Below, piece after piece: positions 1 to 7,784 of a DNA stretch of 64,000 bases. How positions within the stretch are numbered: position 1 is the stretch's first letter; each line of letters opens with the position of its first letter. The notes below the pieces were generated by a model that saw only the letters and a program-made list of their open reading frames with translations, was not told the origin of the DNA and searched no databases. A program made the translations under genes and the position numbers. Origin of the DNA: Streptomyces sp. NBC_01241 (lineage in GTDB: Bacteria > Actinomycetota > Actinomycetes > Streptomycetales > Streptomycetaceae); contig NZ_CP108494.1 in the NCBI RefSeq assembly GCF_041435435.1, positions 5,304,501 through 5,368,500 on the forward strand, in the 5' to 3' direction.

Positions 1-1
1 G

Positions 2-121
2 CGCGAGACCGGCGGGGTGCGGGGCGCGGTGCGCGATGCGGTCCGGGAGGCGGCGCGGGGCGCGTACCGGCAGGGCGTCCAGCGGGTCGCCCCGGTGATC
101 CGACGGATGGGCGAGCTGTGA
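2..121 (+). CDS. C-terminal end of an unidentified protein (partial)
   Basis: The window opens inside a reading frame that ends in TGA at 119-121 and gives about 39 residues, rich in Arg, Ala and Gly and ending in RRMGEL. The piece is too short to assign a family. It lies immediately upstream of and in line with the nonulosonic acid genes. In related Streptomyces loci this position is usually a glycosyltransferase of the same wall-polymer cluster, but that is inference from context only. The stop overlaps a possible GTG start at 118 of the next gene. Confidence 0.6.
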   Translation, partial: RETGGVRGAVRDAVREAARGAYRQGVQRVAPVIRRMGEL

Positions 122-141
122 ACACCACTTCAGGAGCAGAG

Positions 142-1377
142 ATGACCCCGACCCCGACCGTGCTCGCCGTGATCCCCGCCCGCGGCGGATCCAAGGGCGT
201 CCCCGCCAAGAACCTCGCCCAGGTCGGCGGCGTGCCGCTGGTCGCCCGCGCCGTACGCGCCTGCCTGGCCTCCCGCGAGGTCACGGACGTCGTCGTGACC
301 ACCGACGACGCGGCCATCGCCGACGCCGCCCGCGCCGCGGGCGACACGCTGGGTGCCCCGGAGCGGGTGCACATCGTCCAGCGCCCCGCGGCCATCGCGG
401 GGGACAGGGCGAGCAGCGAGGACGCGGTGCTGCACGCCCTGGACGCGTACGAGGCGCTGCACGACCGGACGGCCGACGTGGTGCTGCTCGTCCAGTGCAC
501 CAGCCCGTTCGTCGTACGGGAGGACATCGACGGCGTCGCCGCGGCGGTCGCCCGCGACGGTGCCGACACGGCGGTCACGGTCGCCCCCTTCCACGGCTTC
601 CTGTGGCGCGACGGCAGCGCGCTGGAAGAGGGCAACTACGGCGTCAACCATGACAAGTCCGTCCGGCAGATGCGCCAGGACCGGCCCGAGGACCTGCTGG
701 AGACCGGCACCGCGTACGCCATGAACGCGGCCGGCTTCCGTACCCACCGCCACCGCTTCTTCGGCCACACCGCCCTGGTGCGCACCGACGCCGCCCGGGT
801 CCTGGAGGTCGACGACCCGCACGACCTGGCCCGCGCCCGCGCCCTCGCCCCGCTCCTGGACCCCTCCCCGCTGCCGACCCTCGACGACGTCGACGCGGTC
901 GTCATCGACTTCGACGGCACGCAGACCGACGACCGGGTCCTCATCGACGCCGACGGACGGGAGATCGTCGCCGTCCACCGCGGCGACGGTCTGGGCATCG
1001 CGGCCCTGCGCAAGGCCGGAATGCCGCTACTGATCCTCTCCACGGAACAGAACCCGGTCGTCGCGGCCCGCGCCCACAAGCTCCGCATCCCCGTCCTGCA
1101 CGGCATCGACCGCAAGGACCTGGCGCTCAAGCAGTGGTGCGACGAACAGTCCATCGCTCCCGAGCGCGTCCTCTACGTGGGCAACGACGTCAACGACCTG
1201 CCCTGCTTCGCACTCGCCGGCTGGCCGGTCGCGGTCGCGAGCGCCCACGACTCGGTACGGGCCGCGGCGCGCGCCGTCACGACGACCCCCGGCGGCTTCG
1301 GCGCCATCCGCGAGATCGCGGCCTGGCTGCTCGGCCCCACCCTCACGACCACGACTCCCACCCGCTCACCCGAGTGA
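142..1377 (+). CDS. neuA: Acylneuraminate cytidylyltransferase fused to a HAD phosphatase domain
   Basis: A two-domain protein of 411 residues. Residues 1-235 are a CMP-nonulosonate synthetase with the signature IPARGGSKGVPAKN near the N-terminus; it would activate a sialic or Kdn-type sugar with CTP. Residues 250-400 are a HAD phosphatase of the KDO8P/KDN9P type, with motif I DFDGTQTDD (Asp256 and Asp258), motif II LSTEQN and motif III GNDVNDLP. The second domain could dephosphorylate the 9-phosphate sugar made by the neighbouring synthase. ATG at 142 is chosen because AGGAG lies at 132-136. A GTG at 118 overlapping the previous stop is the alternative. It is the first of three closely spaced genes with neuB and a transferase-like gene. 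Confidence 0.88.
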   Translation: MTPTPTVLAVIPARGGSKGVPAKNLAQVGGVPLVARAVRACLASREVTDVVVTTDDAAIADAARAAGDTLGAPERVHIVQRPAAIAGDRASSEDAVLHALDAYEALHDRTADVVLLVQCTSPFVVREDIDGVAAAVARDGADTAVTVAPFHGFLWRDGSALEEGNYGVNHDKSVRQMRQDRPEDLLETGTAYAMNAAGFRTHRHRFFGHTALVRTDAARVLEVDDPHDLARARALAPLLDPSPLPTLDDVDAVVIDFDGTQTDDRVLIDADGREIVAVHRGDGLGIAALRKAGMPLLILSTEQNPVVAARAHKLRIPVLHGIDRKDLALKQWCDEQSIAPERVLYVGNDVNDLPCFALAGWPVAVASAHDSVRAAARAVTTTPGGFGAIREIAAWLLGPTLTTTTPTRSPE

Positions 1378-1406
1378 CCCGGGACCCCCAAGCCCCGGGC
1401 AACCCT

Positions 1407-1462
1407 CAAGTCCCCCAAGCCCCAATCGAATCCCCAAGTCCCCCAAGCCCCACTCGAATCCT
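1407..1462 (+). repeat. Two tandem 28-bp C-rich repeats
   Basis: Two adjacent copies start at 1407 and 1435. They begin CAAGTCCCCCAAGCCCCA and differ at one position over 27 bases. A third, degenerate start follows at 1463. They fill most of the 131-base gap between the neuA fusion and neuB. Confidence 0.85.
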
Positions 1463-1508
1463 CAAGTCCCGCACATCCCGCACGTCCCCCGAGTAAGGAA
1501 CAGCACTC

Positions 1509-2453
1509 ATGAGCACCTCCCGTCTGCGCACCCTCGGCACCCGCACCGCCGGCCCCGGCCACCCCGTCTACGTCACCGGCGAGATCGGCATCAACCACAA
1601 CGGTGACCTCGACAACGCCCTCGCGCTGATCGACGTGGCGGCCGAAGCCGGCTGCGACGCCGTCAAGTTCCAGAAGCGCACCCCGGAGATCTGCACCCCG
1701 CGCGACCAGTGGGACATCGAGCGCGACACCCCCTGGGGCCGGATGACGTACATCGACTACCGTCACCGCGTCGAGTTCGGCGAGGCCGAGTACCGGGCGA
1801 TCTCCGAGCACTGCGCCGAGCGCGGCATCGACTGGTTCGCTTCCCCGTGGGACACCGAGGCCGTCGCCTTCCTGGAGAAGTTCGACGTCCCCGCGCACAA
1901 GGTGGCCTCGGCCTCCCTCACCGACGACGAACTCCTGCGCGCCCTGCGCGCCACCGGCCGCACGGTCATCCTCTCCACCGGCATGTCGACCCCGCGCCAG
2001 ATCCGCCACGCGGTGGAGGTGCTGGGATCGGACAACATCCTTCTCTGCCACGCCACTTCGACGTACCCGGCCAAGGCCGAGGAGCTGAACCTGCGGGTCA
2101 TCAACAGCCTCCAGCAGGAGTACCCCAACGTCCCGATCGGCTACAGCGGCCACGAGACCGGCCTCCAGACGACCCTCGCCGCCGTCGCCCTCGGCGCCGC
2201 GTTCGTCGAGCGCCACATCACCCTCGACCGCGCCATGTGGGGCTCCGACCAGGCCGCCTCCGTCGAGCCGCAGGGCCTCACCCGCCTCGTCCGTGACATC
2301 CGCACCATCGAGGCCTCGCTCGGCGACGGCATCAAGAAGGTGTACGAGTCCGAGCTCGGCCCGATGAAGAAGCTCCGCCGGGTCGCGGGCGTCGTCGCCG
2401 AGAACGCCGAGAACGCCGAGGCGGCCCCGGTCGCCGAGCCGGTCGCGGTCTGA
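1509..2453 (+). CDS. neuB: NeuB-type nonulosonic acid synthase lacking the SAF domain
   Basis: A 314-residue protein of the NeuB/SpsE family, which condenses phosphoenolpyruvate with a hexose or N-acyl-mannosamine (phosphate) to make a nine-carbon keto sugar. Family landmarks are GEIGINHNGD, DAVKFQKRTP, the PAHKVAS segment and YSGHETG. Known family members continue after the barrel into a C-terminal antifreeze-like SAF domain of about 60 residues. This protein stops at that point after KKLRRV, with a tail of EN/AE repeats. In several Streptomyces the product of such loci is Kdn for a teichulosonic acid, so Neu5Ac should not be assumed. GAGTAAGGAACAG precedes the ATG. Confidence 0.87.
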   Translation: MSTSRLRTLGTRTAGPGHPVYVTGEIGINHNGDLDNALALIDVAAEAGCDAVKFQKRTPEICTPRDQWDIERDTPWGRMTYIDYRHRVEFGEAEYRAISEHCAERGIDWFASPWDTEAVAFLEKFDVPAHKVASASLTDDELLRALRATGRTVILSTGMSTPRQIRHAVEVLGSDNILLCHATSTYPAKAEELNLRVINSLQQEYPNVPIGYSGHETGLQTTLAAVALGAAFVERHITLDRAMWGSDQAASVEPQGLTRLVRDIRTIEASLGDGIKKVYESELGPMKKLRRVAGVVAENAENAEAAPVAEPVAV

Positions 2454-2464
2454 CGGGCCGACCG

Positions 2465-3520
2465 GTGAACCTCGCCTTCGTCGAGAGCCCGGTCCAGCTC
2501 CTGAACGTCCTGGAGTGGGCCTACACAGAGGGAGGCGACGACCACGTCTTCACCGACATAACGGTCGTCGTCCTCCCCCCGGTCGACCCGATGTCGCGCG
2601 GCCAGCTGCGCCGGATGGCGGAGCTGGCCCGCGACGAGGGCGTCAACGTCCGCTGGCAGGAGGCGCGCGGCGGCGCGGGCGCGCCCCTGAAGACCCTGCG
2701 CTCACTGACCGGACTTCTGCGCAGGGCGGAGCGCGTCGTCATCGGCGACCCGTTCTCCCGCTATGTCCAACTGCTGCTCACCCTGGTCCGCGCCCGCCGC
2801 CTCACCGTGGTCGACGACGGCACGGCCACCATGGAGTTCGTCGCCCAGCTGGCGCGCGGCGAACGGCTGGTGCGCTGGCACCGCAAGGGCAGCTCGGGCC
2901 CGCGCGAACTGGTCCTGGCTCCGGTCACGGCCCGCGCCCGCAGCCGCTTCACCCCGTCCGCGACCCGTACGGTCGAGGTCTTCACGGCCATGCCGGTCGA
3001 GGCTCCGCCCGGCGTCACCATCACGCCCAACACCTTCGCCTGGACTCGGGCCCGGTTCGGCCCGCCGCTGCTGACCAAGGGCGCGGACCTGGTCGGCACC
3101 TCGCTCGTCGAGACGGGTGTGGTCGAGACGGCCCAGTACCTGGAGGCCGTCGCGGGCCTGGCGCGCACCCACCACGCCACCCGCTACTTCGCCCACCGCC
3201 GCGAATCCGCCGACAAGCTCCACGCCCTGGAAGCCGCCACCGGCCTGGAGATCGTCCGCCCCGACCTGCCCCTGGAACTCATCGCCCGCCGCGGCCCCAT
3301 CGGCCGCACGGTCCTGAGCTTCCCCTCCACGGTCGTCCACACCCTGCCCCTGGCCCTGGCCGGCACGGACGTCAAGGTCGCCGTCTGCGACATCGCCCCG
3401 GAGTGGCTCCGCGACACGGCATCCCCCCGTGCCCAGAGCTTCCTGGCCGGCGTCACGGAAACGGCCCGTGACGTGCAACGGCTGGCGCCCTGGCGGGCGA
3501 CGGCGGTGACGGAGGCGTAG
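2465..3520 (+). CDS. Polysialyltransferase-like protein of the nonulosonic acid cluster
   Basis: A 351-residue protein starting at GTG, 11 bases after the neuB stop. It therefore almost certainly shares a transcript with neuA and neuB. The N-terminus MNLAFVESPVQLLNVLEWAY resembles the start of bacterial polysialyltransferase and GT52-like enzymes, which begin with a strand followed by a Ser-Pro-hydrophobic-Gln-hydrophobic motif. A later segment, DDGTATMEFVAQL, fits the same fold. It has no signal peptide or membrane helix. The likely role is transfer of CMP-activated nonulosonic acid to a growing wall polymer. This is inferred from context and weak similarity, and another glycosyltransferase-like role is possible. 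Confidence 0.6.
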   Translation: MNLAFVESPVQLLNVLEWAYTEGGDDHVFTDITVVVLPPVDPMSRGQLRRMAELARDEGVNVRWQEARGGAGAPLKTLRSLTGLLRRAERVVIGDPFSRYVQLLLTLVRARRLTVVDDGTATMEFVAQLARGERLVRWHRKGSSGPRELVLAPVTARARSRFTPSATRTVEVFTAMPVEAPPGVTITPNTFAWTRARFGPPLLTKGADLVGTSLVETGVVETAQYLEAVAGLARTHHATRYFAHRRESADKLHALEAATGLEIVRPDLPLELIARRGPIGRTVLSFPSTVVHTLPLALAGTDVKVAVCDIAPEWLRDTASPRAQSFLAGVTETARDVQRLAPWRATAVTEA

Positions 3521-3554
3521 GGGGCGAAAGCCCGGCGGGTGTGGCGCAGAGCCG

Positions 3555-3929
3555 TCAGACGGGCATGACCTGCACGTCGTAGGAGGGAATCCACTTGTCG
3601 CGGGTCAGGATGGTCATCCCCTCGGTCTGAGCCTGTGCGATCAGTATCCGGTCGAACGGATCGCTGTGATGTGCGGGCAGTCTGCCCGCCCGCGCGCCAT
3701 GTCCCGCGGTGATGGGGAGCGCGGTGAACTGGCTGTCCCGTACCCGTTCCGCCAGGTCCTCGGGGCCCTCAAGCTTTCCGAGAGACTGCTTGATCGCGAT
3801 CTCCCACGGGGTGACCGCGCTGACGAAGACCGAGGGCTCCGTGTCCAGCAGGTGTTTGATTTCGTCGGTGAGCTCGGCGGAGTCGTCGAGCCACCACAGG
3901 ACGACACGTGTGTCGAGCAGCATTTTCAT
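3555..3929 (-). CDS. PIN-domain toxin (VapC-like)
   Basis: A 124-residue PIN-domain ribonuclease, the normal length for a VapC toxin. The acidic metal-binding residues are visible: Asp6 in LLDT, Glu43 in PWEIAIK, Asp90 and Asp93 in HHSDPFDR, and Asp111 in LTRDK. Its ATG shares one base with the TGA of the upstream antitoxin gene (TGATG), so the pair is translationally coupled. The family cleaves tRNA or other RNA, but the target cannot be read from sequence. It runs convergent to the neu operon. Confidence 0.9.
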   Translation of the reverse strand: MKMLLDTRVVLWWLDDSAELTDEIKHLLDTEPSVFVSAVTPWEIAIKQSLGKLEGPEDLAERVRDSQFTALPITAGHGARAGRLPAHHSDPFDRILIAQAQTEGMTILTRDKWIPSYDVQVMPV

Positions 3930-4171
3930 CAGCGCATCCCGAAGGCGTCGGCCAGCTCGTCCGGCAGGTCGTCGAAGTCCTCCCTGATGTGGATCTGTCC
4001 CTGGAGCGAGCCGCGCCCGGTCCGCTTCACCCGGGCACGGAGCGGCACCACCTTGGCCACCGGTTCTCCCGCTTTGGAGATCACCACTTCCTCGCCCGTG
4101 GCCACCTGTTCCAGGATGCGCGAGAGGTGGGTCTTGGCTTCATGGACGTTGTACTGACGAGCTGCTTCCAC
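3929..4171 (-). CDS. Phd/YefM-type antitoxin
   Basis: An 80-residue protein with the Phd/YefM N-terminal fold: NVHEAKTHLSRILEQVATGEEVVISKAGEPVAKVVPL, shown here only as the HEAKTHLSRIL and ISKAGEP landmarks plus their positions 9-45. It is followed by an acidic tail suited to toxin binding. The start is GTG at 4171 with GAGG just upstream. It precedes the PIN toxin with a one-base overlap, the usual antitoxin-first order. Members of the family repress their own operon, and a direct repeat lies upstream at 4200-4219. Confidence 0.9.
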   Translation of the reverse strand: MEAARQYNVHEAKTHLSRILEQVATGEEVVISKAGEPVAKVVPLRARVKRTGRGSLQGQIHIREDFDDLPDELADAFGMR

Positions 4172-4199
4172 GGCTGCCTCGCAGGGGCGGATCGACGGG

Positions 4200-4219
4200 T
4201 GGACTAACCACTGGACTAA
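4200..4219 (-). promoter_or_regulatory. Direct repeat in the toxin-antitoxin promoter region
   Basis: TGGACTAA occurs twice, at 4200-4207 and 4212-4219, with a 12-base period, about 30 bases upstream of the antitoxin start. The reverse strand reads TTAGTCCA GTGG TTAGTCCA and contains -10-like TAGTCC hexamers. The placement suits autoregulation by the antitoxin-toxin complex. The function is inferred. Confidence 0.5.
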
Positions 4220-4427
4220 GTCTACCCCGCGATCCGGAGGCGTGCGCCGATGACGGCTCCTGCCTGCCGTGGCAAGGGGTCGAGCGGGCGCGTGTGGCGG
4301 CCGATGCCGTACGCAAGCGTGAGCGGGGCGTCATGGATCACCCTGACCCGTAAGTGGCGTACGTCCAGGGTTTGTTGGGGGGAAGCCCCGATAGCGGGCA
4401 GGGTCGGCCGGGCGCGAGCATCAGCGC

Positions 4428-5048
4428 ATGACAACGATGCGGATGGCGGCGGAGCGGCAGGGCGAGACGGCCAAGGCGGTCGGTACGGCCCTCCTGGCGG
4501 GACCGGCCCTGATGGCCGCGTACGGAGCGGTGCGGCTGATCGGGCGGGCCGTCAGTGATTACGGGCCCGGTGCGTGGTGGACGGTGGCGCATCTGCTGTT
4601 CCTGGCCGGGATCACCGTGTTCGTGCCGGTGTTCCTGGGGCTGCGGAGGATCGCCGTGGTGCGTGGCGGCAAACGGCTGGCCGTGGAGGTGGCGGCCTGG
4701 GCCGGGCTGCTCGGATCGGCGGCGGTGGCGGTCCAGGCGGTGATCGACCTGGCGGTCGGGTTCGTCGCGGCGGACGAGCAGGCCATGAGCGACCTGTTCG
4801 GGCGGGTGCAGGACGTACCCGGCGTGATGCCGTTGGTTTATACGGTGGTGCCGATGCTGTTCTGGTTCGGGCTGCTGGGCCTCGTCACCCTGCTCGCGTT
4901 CTTCCGCCGGGACCTGGTCCGGGCATGGGCTCCCGTGGCCGTGCTGGCCGGGACCGTACTGATGGCCACGAGCCTGGACCTGCTGCCGGCCGGAGCCCTG
5001 TGCATCGGGCTGGCGCTGATTCCGGTACGCCAGGGGCTGCCCCACTGA
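4428..5048 (+). CDS. Hypothetical multi-pass membrane protein
   Basis: A 206-residue protein with about six hydrophobic segments: around residues 20-40, 50-70, 85-115, 135-160, 165-180 and 185-198. Basic residues follow several of them. No enzymatic motif is visible and I do not recognise a characterised family. It stands alone between the toxin-antitoxin pair (divergent) and the amidohydrolase (same strand, about 200 bases downstream). Confidence 0.75.
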   Translation: MTTMRMAAERQGETAKAVGTALLAGPALMAAYGAVRLIGRAVSDYGPGAWWTVAHLLFLAGITVFVPVFLGLRRIAVVRGGKRLAVEVAAWAGLLGSAAVAVQAVIDLAVGFVAADEQAMSDLFGRVQDVPGVMPLVYTVVPMLFWFGLLGLVTLLAFFRRDLVRAWAPVAVLAGTVLMATSLDLLPAGALCIGLALIPVRQGLPH

Positions 5049-5247
5049 CGGAGCCCCTCCGGGGTGTCGTGCGCGTGGCGGGTGGCCGGGGTGACCGGCC
5101 AGGGTGCGAAATGGGTGAGTTTACCCACCCCGTCATCACCTCACACGCCACGACCCAGTCATTTATTCGTCTATGTGGCTGAACTTTTCTTGTTTCATGG
5201 TCAGTTGACGGGGGAAGGGCCTTACCCTTCAGCAGGTGAACCCGTTG

Positions 5248-6474
5248 ATGTCCCGCGATTCCGATGCCCAGCTGCCCGGGGATGAGGTGCTGTCCGGCAC
5301 CCTGCCCGAGGCCTTGCGTGCCGAGCTGATCGCCTTCCGGCGTGACTTGCACATGCACCCCGAGCTGGGCAACCAGGAGTTCCGTACCACCGCGGCCATC
5401 AAGGCCAGGCTGGAGAAGGCGGGGCTGGCGCCTCGGGTGCTGGACACGGGGACCGGGCTCGTCTGTGACGTGGGCGGGAGCGACGGCGACCCGCGGCCCG
5501 TGCTCGCCCTGCGCGCGGACATCGACGCCCTGCCCATCCCGGACACCAAGGCCGGCATCCCGTACCGCTCCACCGTCCCCGACCGCGCACATGCCTGCGG
5601 GCACGACATCCACACCACCGCGGTCCTCGGCGCCGGTCTCGTGCTCGCCGAGCTCGACCGGCAGGGGCTGCTGCCGCGGCCGGTGCGGCTGATCTTCCAG
5701 CCGGCCGAGGAAGTGCTGCCCGGCGGGGCGCCCGACACGATCGAGTCCGGGGCGCTGGAGGGGGTCGGGCGGATCATCGGGGTGCACTGCGATCCGAAGG
5801 TGGACGTGGGGCGGATCGGGCTGCGGGCCGGGGCGATCACCTCGGCCTGCGACCGGCTGGAGGTCAGCCTCGACGGCCCCGGCGGGCACACCGCCCGGCC
5901 GCATCTGACCACCGACCTCGTCACCGCCGCCGCCAAGGTCGCCACCGAGGTGCCCGCGCTGCTGGCCCGCCGGGTCGACGCACGGGCCGGGCTCGCCGTC
6001 ACCTGGGGCCGGCTGGAGGCCGGGCACGCCTGCAACGTGATCCCGCAGCACGCCGAGCTCTCCGGCACCGTGCGCTGTCTGGACCTGGCGGCCTGGCGGG
6101 AGGCGCCGGACCTGGTGCACGCGGCGATCGACGAGGTGGCCGGGATGTACGGCGCCAAGACGGTGATCAACTACGTCCGCGGCGTCCCGCCCGTCGTGAA
6201 CGACGCCATCATGATCGATCTGCTCGCGAGGGCGATGACCGCACGCCGCGGTTCGCATGCGATCGAGGACACCGAGCAGAGCCTCGGCGGCGAGGACTTC
6301 TCCTGGTACCTGGAACGCGTCCCGGGAGCCATGGCCCGGCTCGGGGTCCGCACGCCCGGCGACACTGCCCGGCTCGACCTGCATCGTGGTGATTTCGACG
6401 CCGACGAGGAGGCGATCACGGTGGCCGTGGAGCTCTTCACCGCCTGCGCGTTGCTGGACGGCAACCATCTGTAA
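5248..6474 (+). CDS. M20-family amidohydrolase (HipO-like peptidase)
   Basis: A protein of about 408 residues in the M20 amidohydrolase family, which hydrolyses N-acyl amino acids or related amides with a metal pair. Motifs in order are FRRDLHMHPELGNQE near the N-terminus, ALRADIDALP, the metal ligands in HACGHDIHT, the catalytic FQPAEE, and a glycine-rich dimerisation region around DGPGGHTARP. The substrate is not predictable. ATG at 5248 is chosen because AGGTGA at 5234-5239 pairs well with 16S rRNA; GTG at 5236 is in frame and possible. The AT-richer stretch at 5150-5215 probably holds its promoter. Confidence 0.88.
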   Translation: MSRDSDAQLPGDEVLSGTLPEALRAELIAFRRDLHMHPELGNQEFRTTAAIKARLEKAGLAPRVLDTGTGLVCDVGGSDGDPRPVLALRADIDALPIPDTKAGIPYRSTVPDRAHACGHDIHTTAVLGAGLVLAELDRQGLLPRPVRLIFQPAEEVLPGGAPDTIESGALEGVGRIIGVHCDPKVDVGRIGLRAGAITSACDRLEVSLDGPGGHTARPHLTTDLVTAAAKVATEVPALLARRVDARAGLAVTWGRLEAGHACNVIPQHAELSGTVRCLDLAAWREAPDLVHAAIDEVAGMYGAKTVINYVRGVPPVVNDAIMIDLLARAMTARRGSHAIEDTEQSLGGEDFSWYLERVPGAMARLGVRTPGDTARLDLHRGDFDADEEAITVAVELFTACALLDGNHL

Positions 6475-6540
6475 CCGGACAGGTCACCTCTCGTTCGCGA
6501 CGATCCGATAACAGCTTCCGTACAGGGCTTTATCTGACAT

Positions 6541-6552
6541 CTACGCGCGTTA
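6541..6552. promoter_or_regulatory. Nucleoside-regulon palindrome, site 1 (BMP lipoprotein)
   Basis: CTACGCGCGTTA matches the palindrome CTACGCGCGTAG at the first ten positions. Its right end overlaps a -10-like TACGAT at 6551-6556, 61 bases ahead of the lipoprotein start. A bound repressor would block the promoter. The same site occurs before five other nucleoside genes in this window. Confidence 0.65.
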
Positions 6553-6612
6553 CGATCGCCGCGAAACCAGCGCCGGAAGAGGCGCTTCGGTCAGGTTTGA
6601 AGGAGCCTTCCC

Positions 6613-7662
6613 TTGCGCCGGATCACCCGGATTGCCACCGTGGGCCTTGCGTCCGCGGCGCTTGCGCTCAGTGCCACCGCCTGTGGCGGTAAGTCCTCGT
6701 CAGATGCTGGTTCCGACTCCAAGGAGGCCAAGGCCGCCCTCGCGTACGACATCGGGGGCCGCGGCGACCAGTCGTTCAATGATGCCGCCTATGCCGGACT
6801 GGTCAAGGCCGAGAAGGAACTCGGCTTCAAGGGCGCCGAGGCCGAACCGTCCGACGGTGAGTCGGACGCCGACAAGGTGCAGCGTCTCACCACGCTGGCC
6901 CGTGCCGGCAACAACCCGGTGATCGGCGTCGGGTTCGCGTACGCGCCCGCCATCAAGAAGGTCGCGCCGAAGTTCCCGAAGATCACCTTCGGCATCATCG
7001 ACGACGCCTCGGTGACCGGCGAGAACATCGCCAACCTGGTCTTCAACGAGGAGCAGGGCTCGTACCTCGCGGGCGTCGCCGCCGCCAAGGTCACCAAGAC
7101 GAAGACGGTCGGCTTCCTCGGCGGTGTGGAGACCCCGCTGATCAAGAAGTTCCAGGCGGGCTTCGAGCAGGGCGTCAAGGACACCGACCCGTCGGTGAAG
7201 GTCCTGTCGCAGTACCTGACCCAGCCGCCGAACTTCGACGGCTTCTCCAAGCCCGACCTCGGCAAGGCCGCCGCCCAGGGGCAGCTCGACAAGAAGGCCG
7301 ATGTCGTCTACGCCGCGGCCGGTAACGCCGGCTCGGGCTCGATCGAGGCCACGGCCAAGGCGGGCAAGTGGGCCATCGGCGTCGACTCCGACCAGTACAG
7401 CCAGAAGGGTCTGGCGGCCTACAAGGCGCAGATCCTGACCTCGGTCACCAAGGACGTCTCGGGATCCGTCTTCAACCTGATCAAGTCGGTCAAGGACGGC
7501 AAGCCGCAGACCGGTGAGATCCGCTTCGGCCTGGACAAGGACGGTGTCGGCCTGGCCGGCTCCAACCCGGCCTTCGCCAAGATGACCGAGGTCACCGCCG
7601 CTGTCGACAAGGCGAAGAAGGCCATCATCGACGGCACGGTCACGGTCAAGACCACCCCGTAG
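6613..7662 (+). CDS. BMP-family nucleoside-binding lipoprotein
   Basis: A 349-residue substrate-binding protein of the basic membrane protein (PnrA/BmpA) family, which binds nucleosides for ABC uptake. It has a signal peptide with lipobox LSATAC and the mature Cys at about residue 24. Family landmarks are YDIGGRGDQSFND, GVGFAYAP and VYAAAGNAGSG. The start is TTG at 6613 with AAGGAG at 6600-6605. A 6-bp hairpin (6569-6586) lies in its leader. It is separated from the ABC genes by a terminator and a MITE-like element but carries the same operator, so it probably supplies that transporter. Confidence 0.92.
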   Translation: MRRITRIATVGLASAALALSATACGGKSSSDAGSDSKEAKAALAYDIGGRGDQSFNDAAYAGLVKAEKELGFKGAEAEPSDGESDADKVQRLTTLARAGNNPVIGVGFAYAPAIKKVAPKFPKITFGIIDDASVTGENIANLVFNEEQGSYLAGVAAAKVTKTKTVGFLGGVETPLIKKFQAGFEQGVKDTDPSVKVLSQYLTQPPNFDGFSKPDLGKAAAQGQLDKKADVVYAAAGNAGSGSIEATAKAGKWAIGVDSDQYSQKGLAAYKAQILTSVTKDVSGSVFNLIKSVKDGKPQTGEIRFGLDKDGVGLAGSNPAFAKMTEVTAAVDKAKKAIIDGTVTVKTTP

Positions 7663-7688
7663 CAACTGCCGTACGGCTGGTTTCCCGG

Positions 7689-7723
7689 GGGCCCGGAGCG
7701 CGCAGTCCTGCCGCTCCGGGCCC
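7689..7723 (+). terminator. Terminator after the BMP lipoprotein gene
   Basis: A perfect 12-bp G+C stem, 7689-7700 paired with 7712-7723, with an 11-base loop, 26 bases after the stop codon. There is no T tract, as is usual for Streptomyces. Confidence 0.75.
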
Positions 7724-7784
7724 ACGGGGTGCTCATCGAAGAAGTTCCGCCCGTCGCAGCGTCCTGGTGCCCCTCCCGGCACCA

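Noticed and set aside
3555..4171. The toxin-antitoxin pair as part of a larger defence island
   Set aside because: No restriction, CRISPR, abortive infection or phage-related genes lie nearby; it is an isolated pair.
4140..4434. Overlapping short frames between the antitoxin and membrane protein genes
   Set aside because: None has a credible start site or protein-like composition; the region looks like promoter sequence.
4885..6468. A 527-codon frame opposite the amidohydrolase gene
   Set aside because: Same codon-bias artefact; the amidohydrolase on the other strand has all family motifs.
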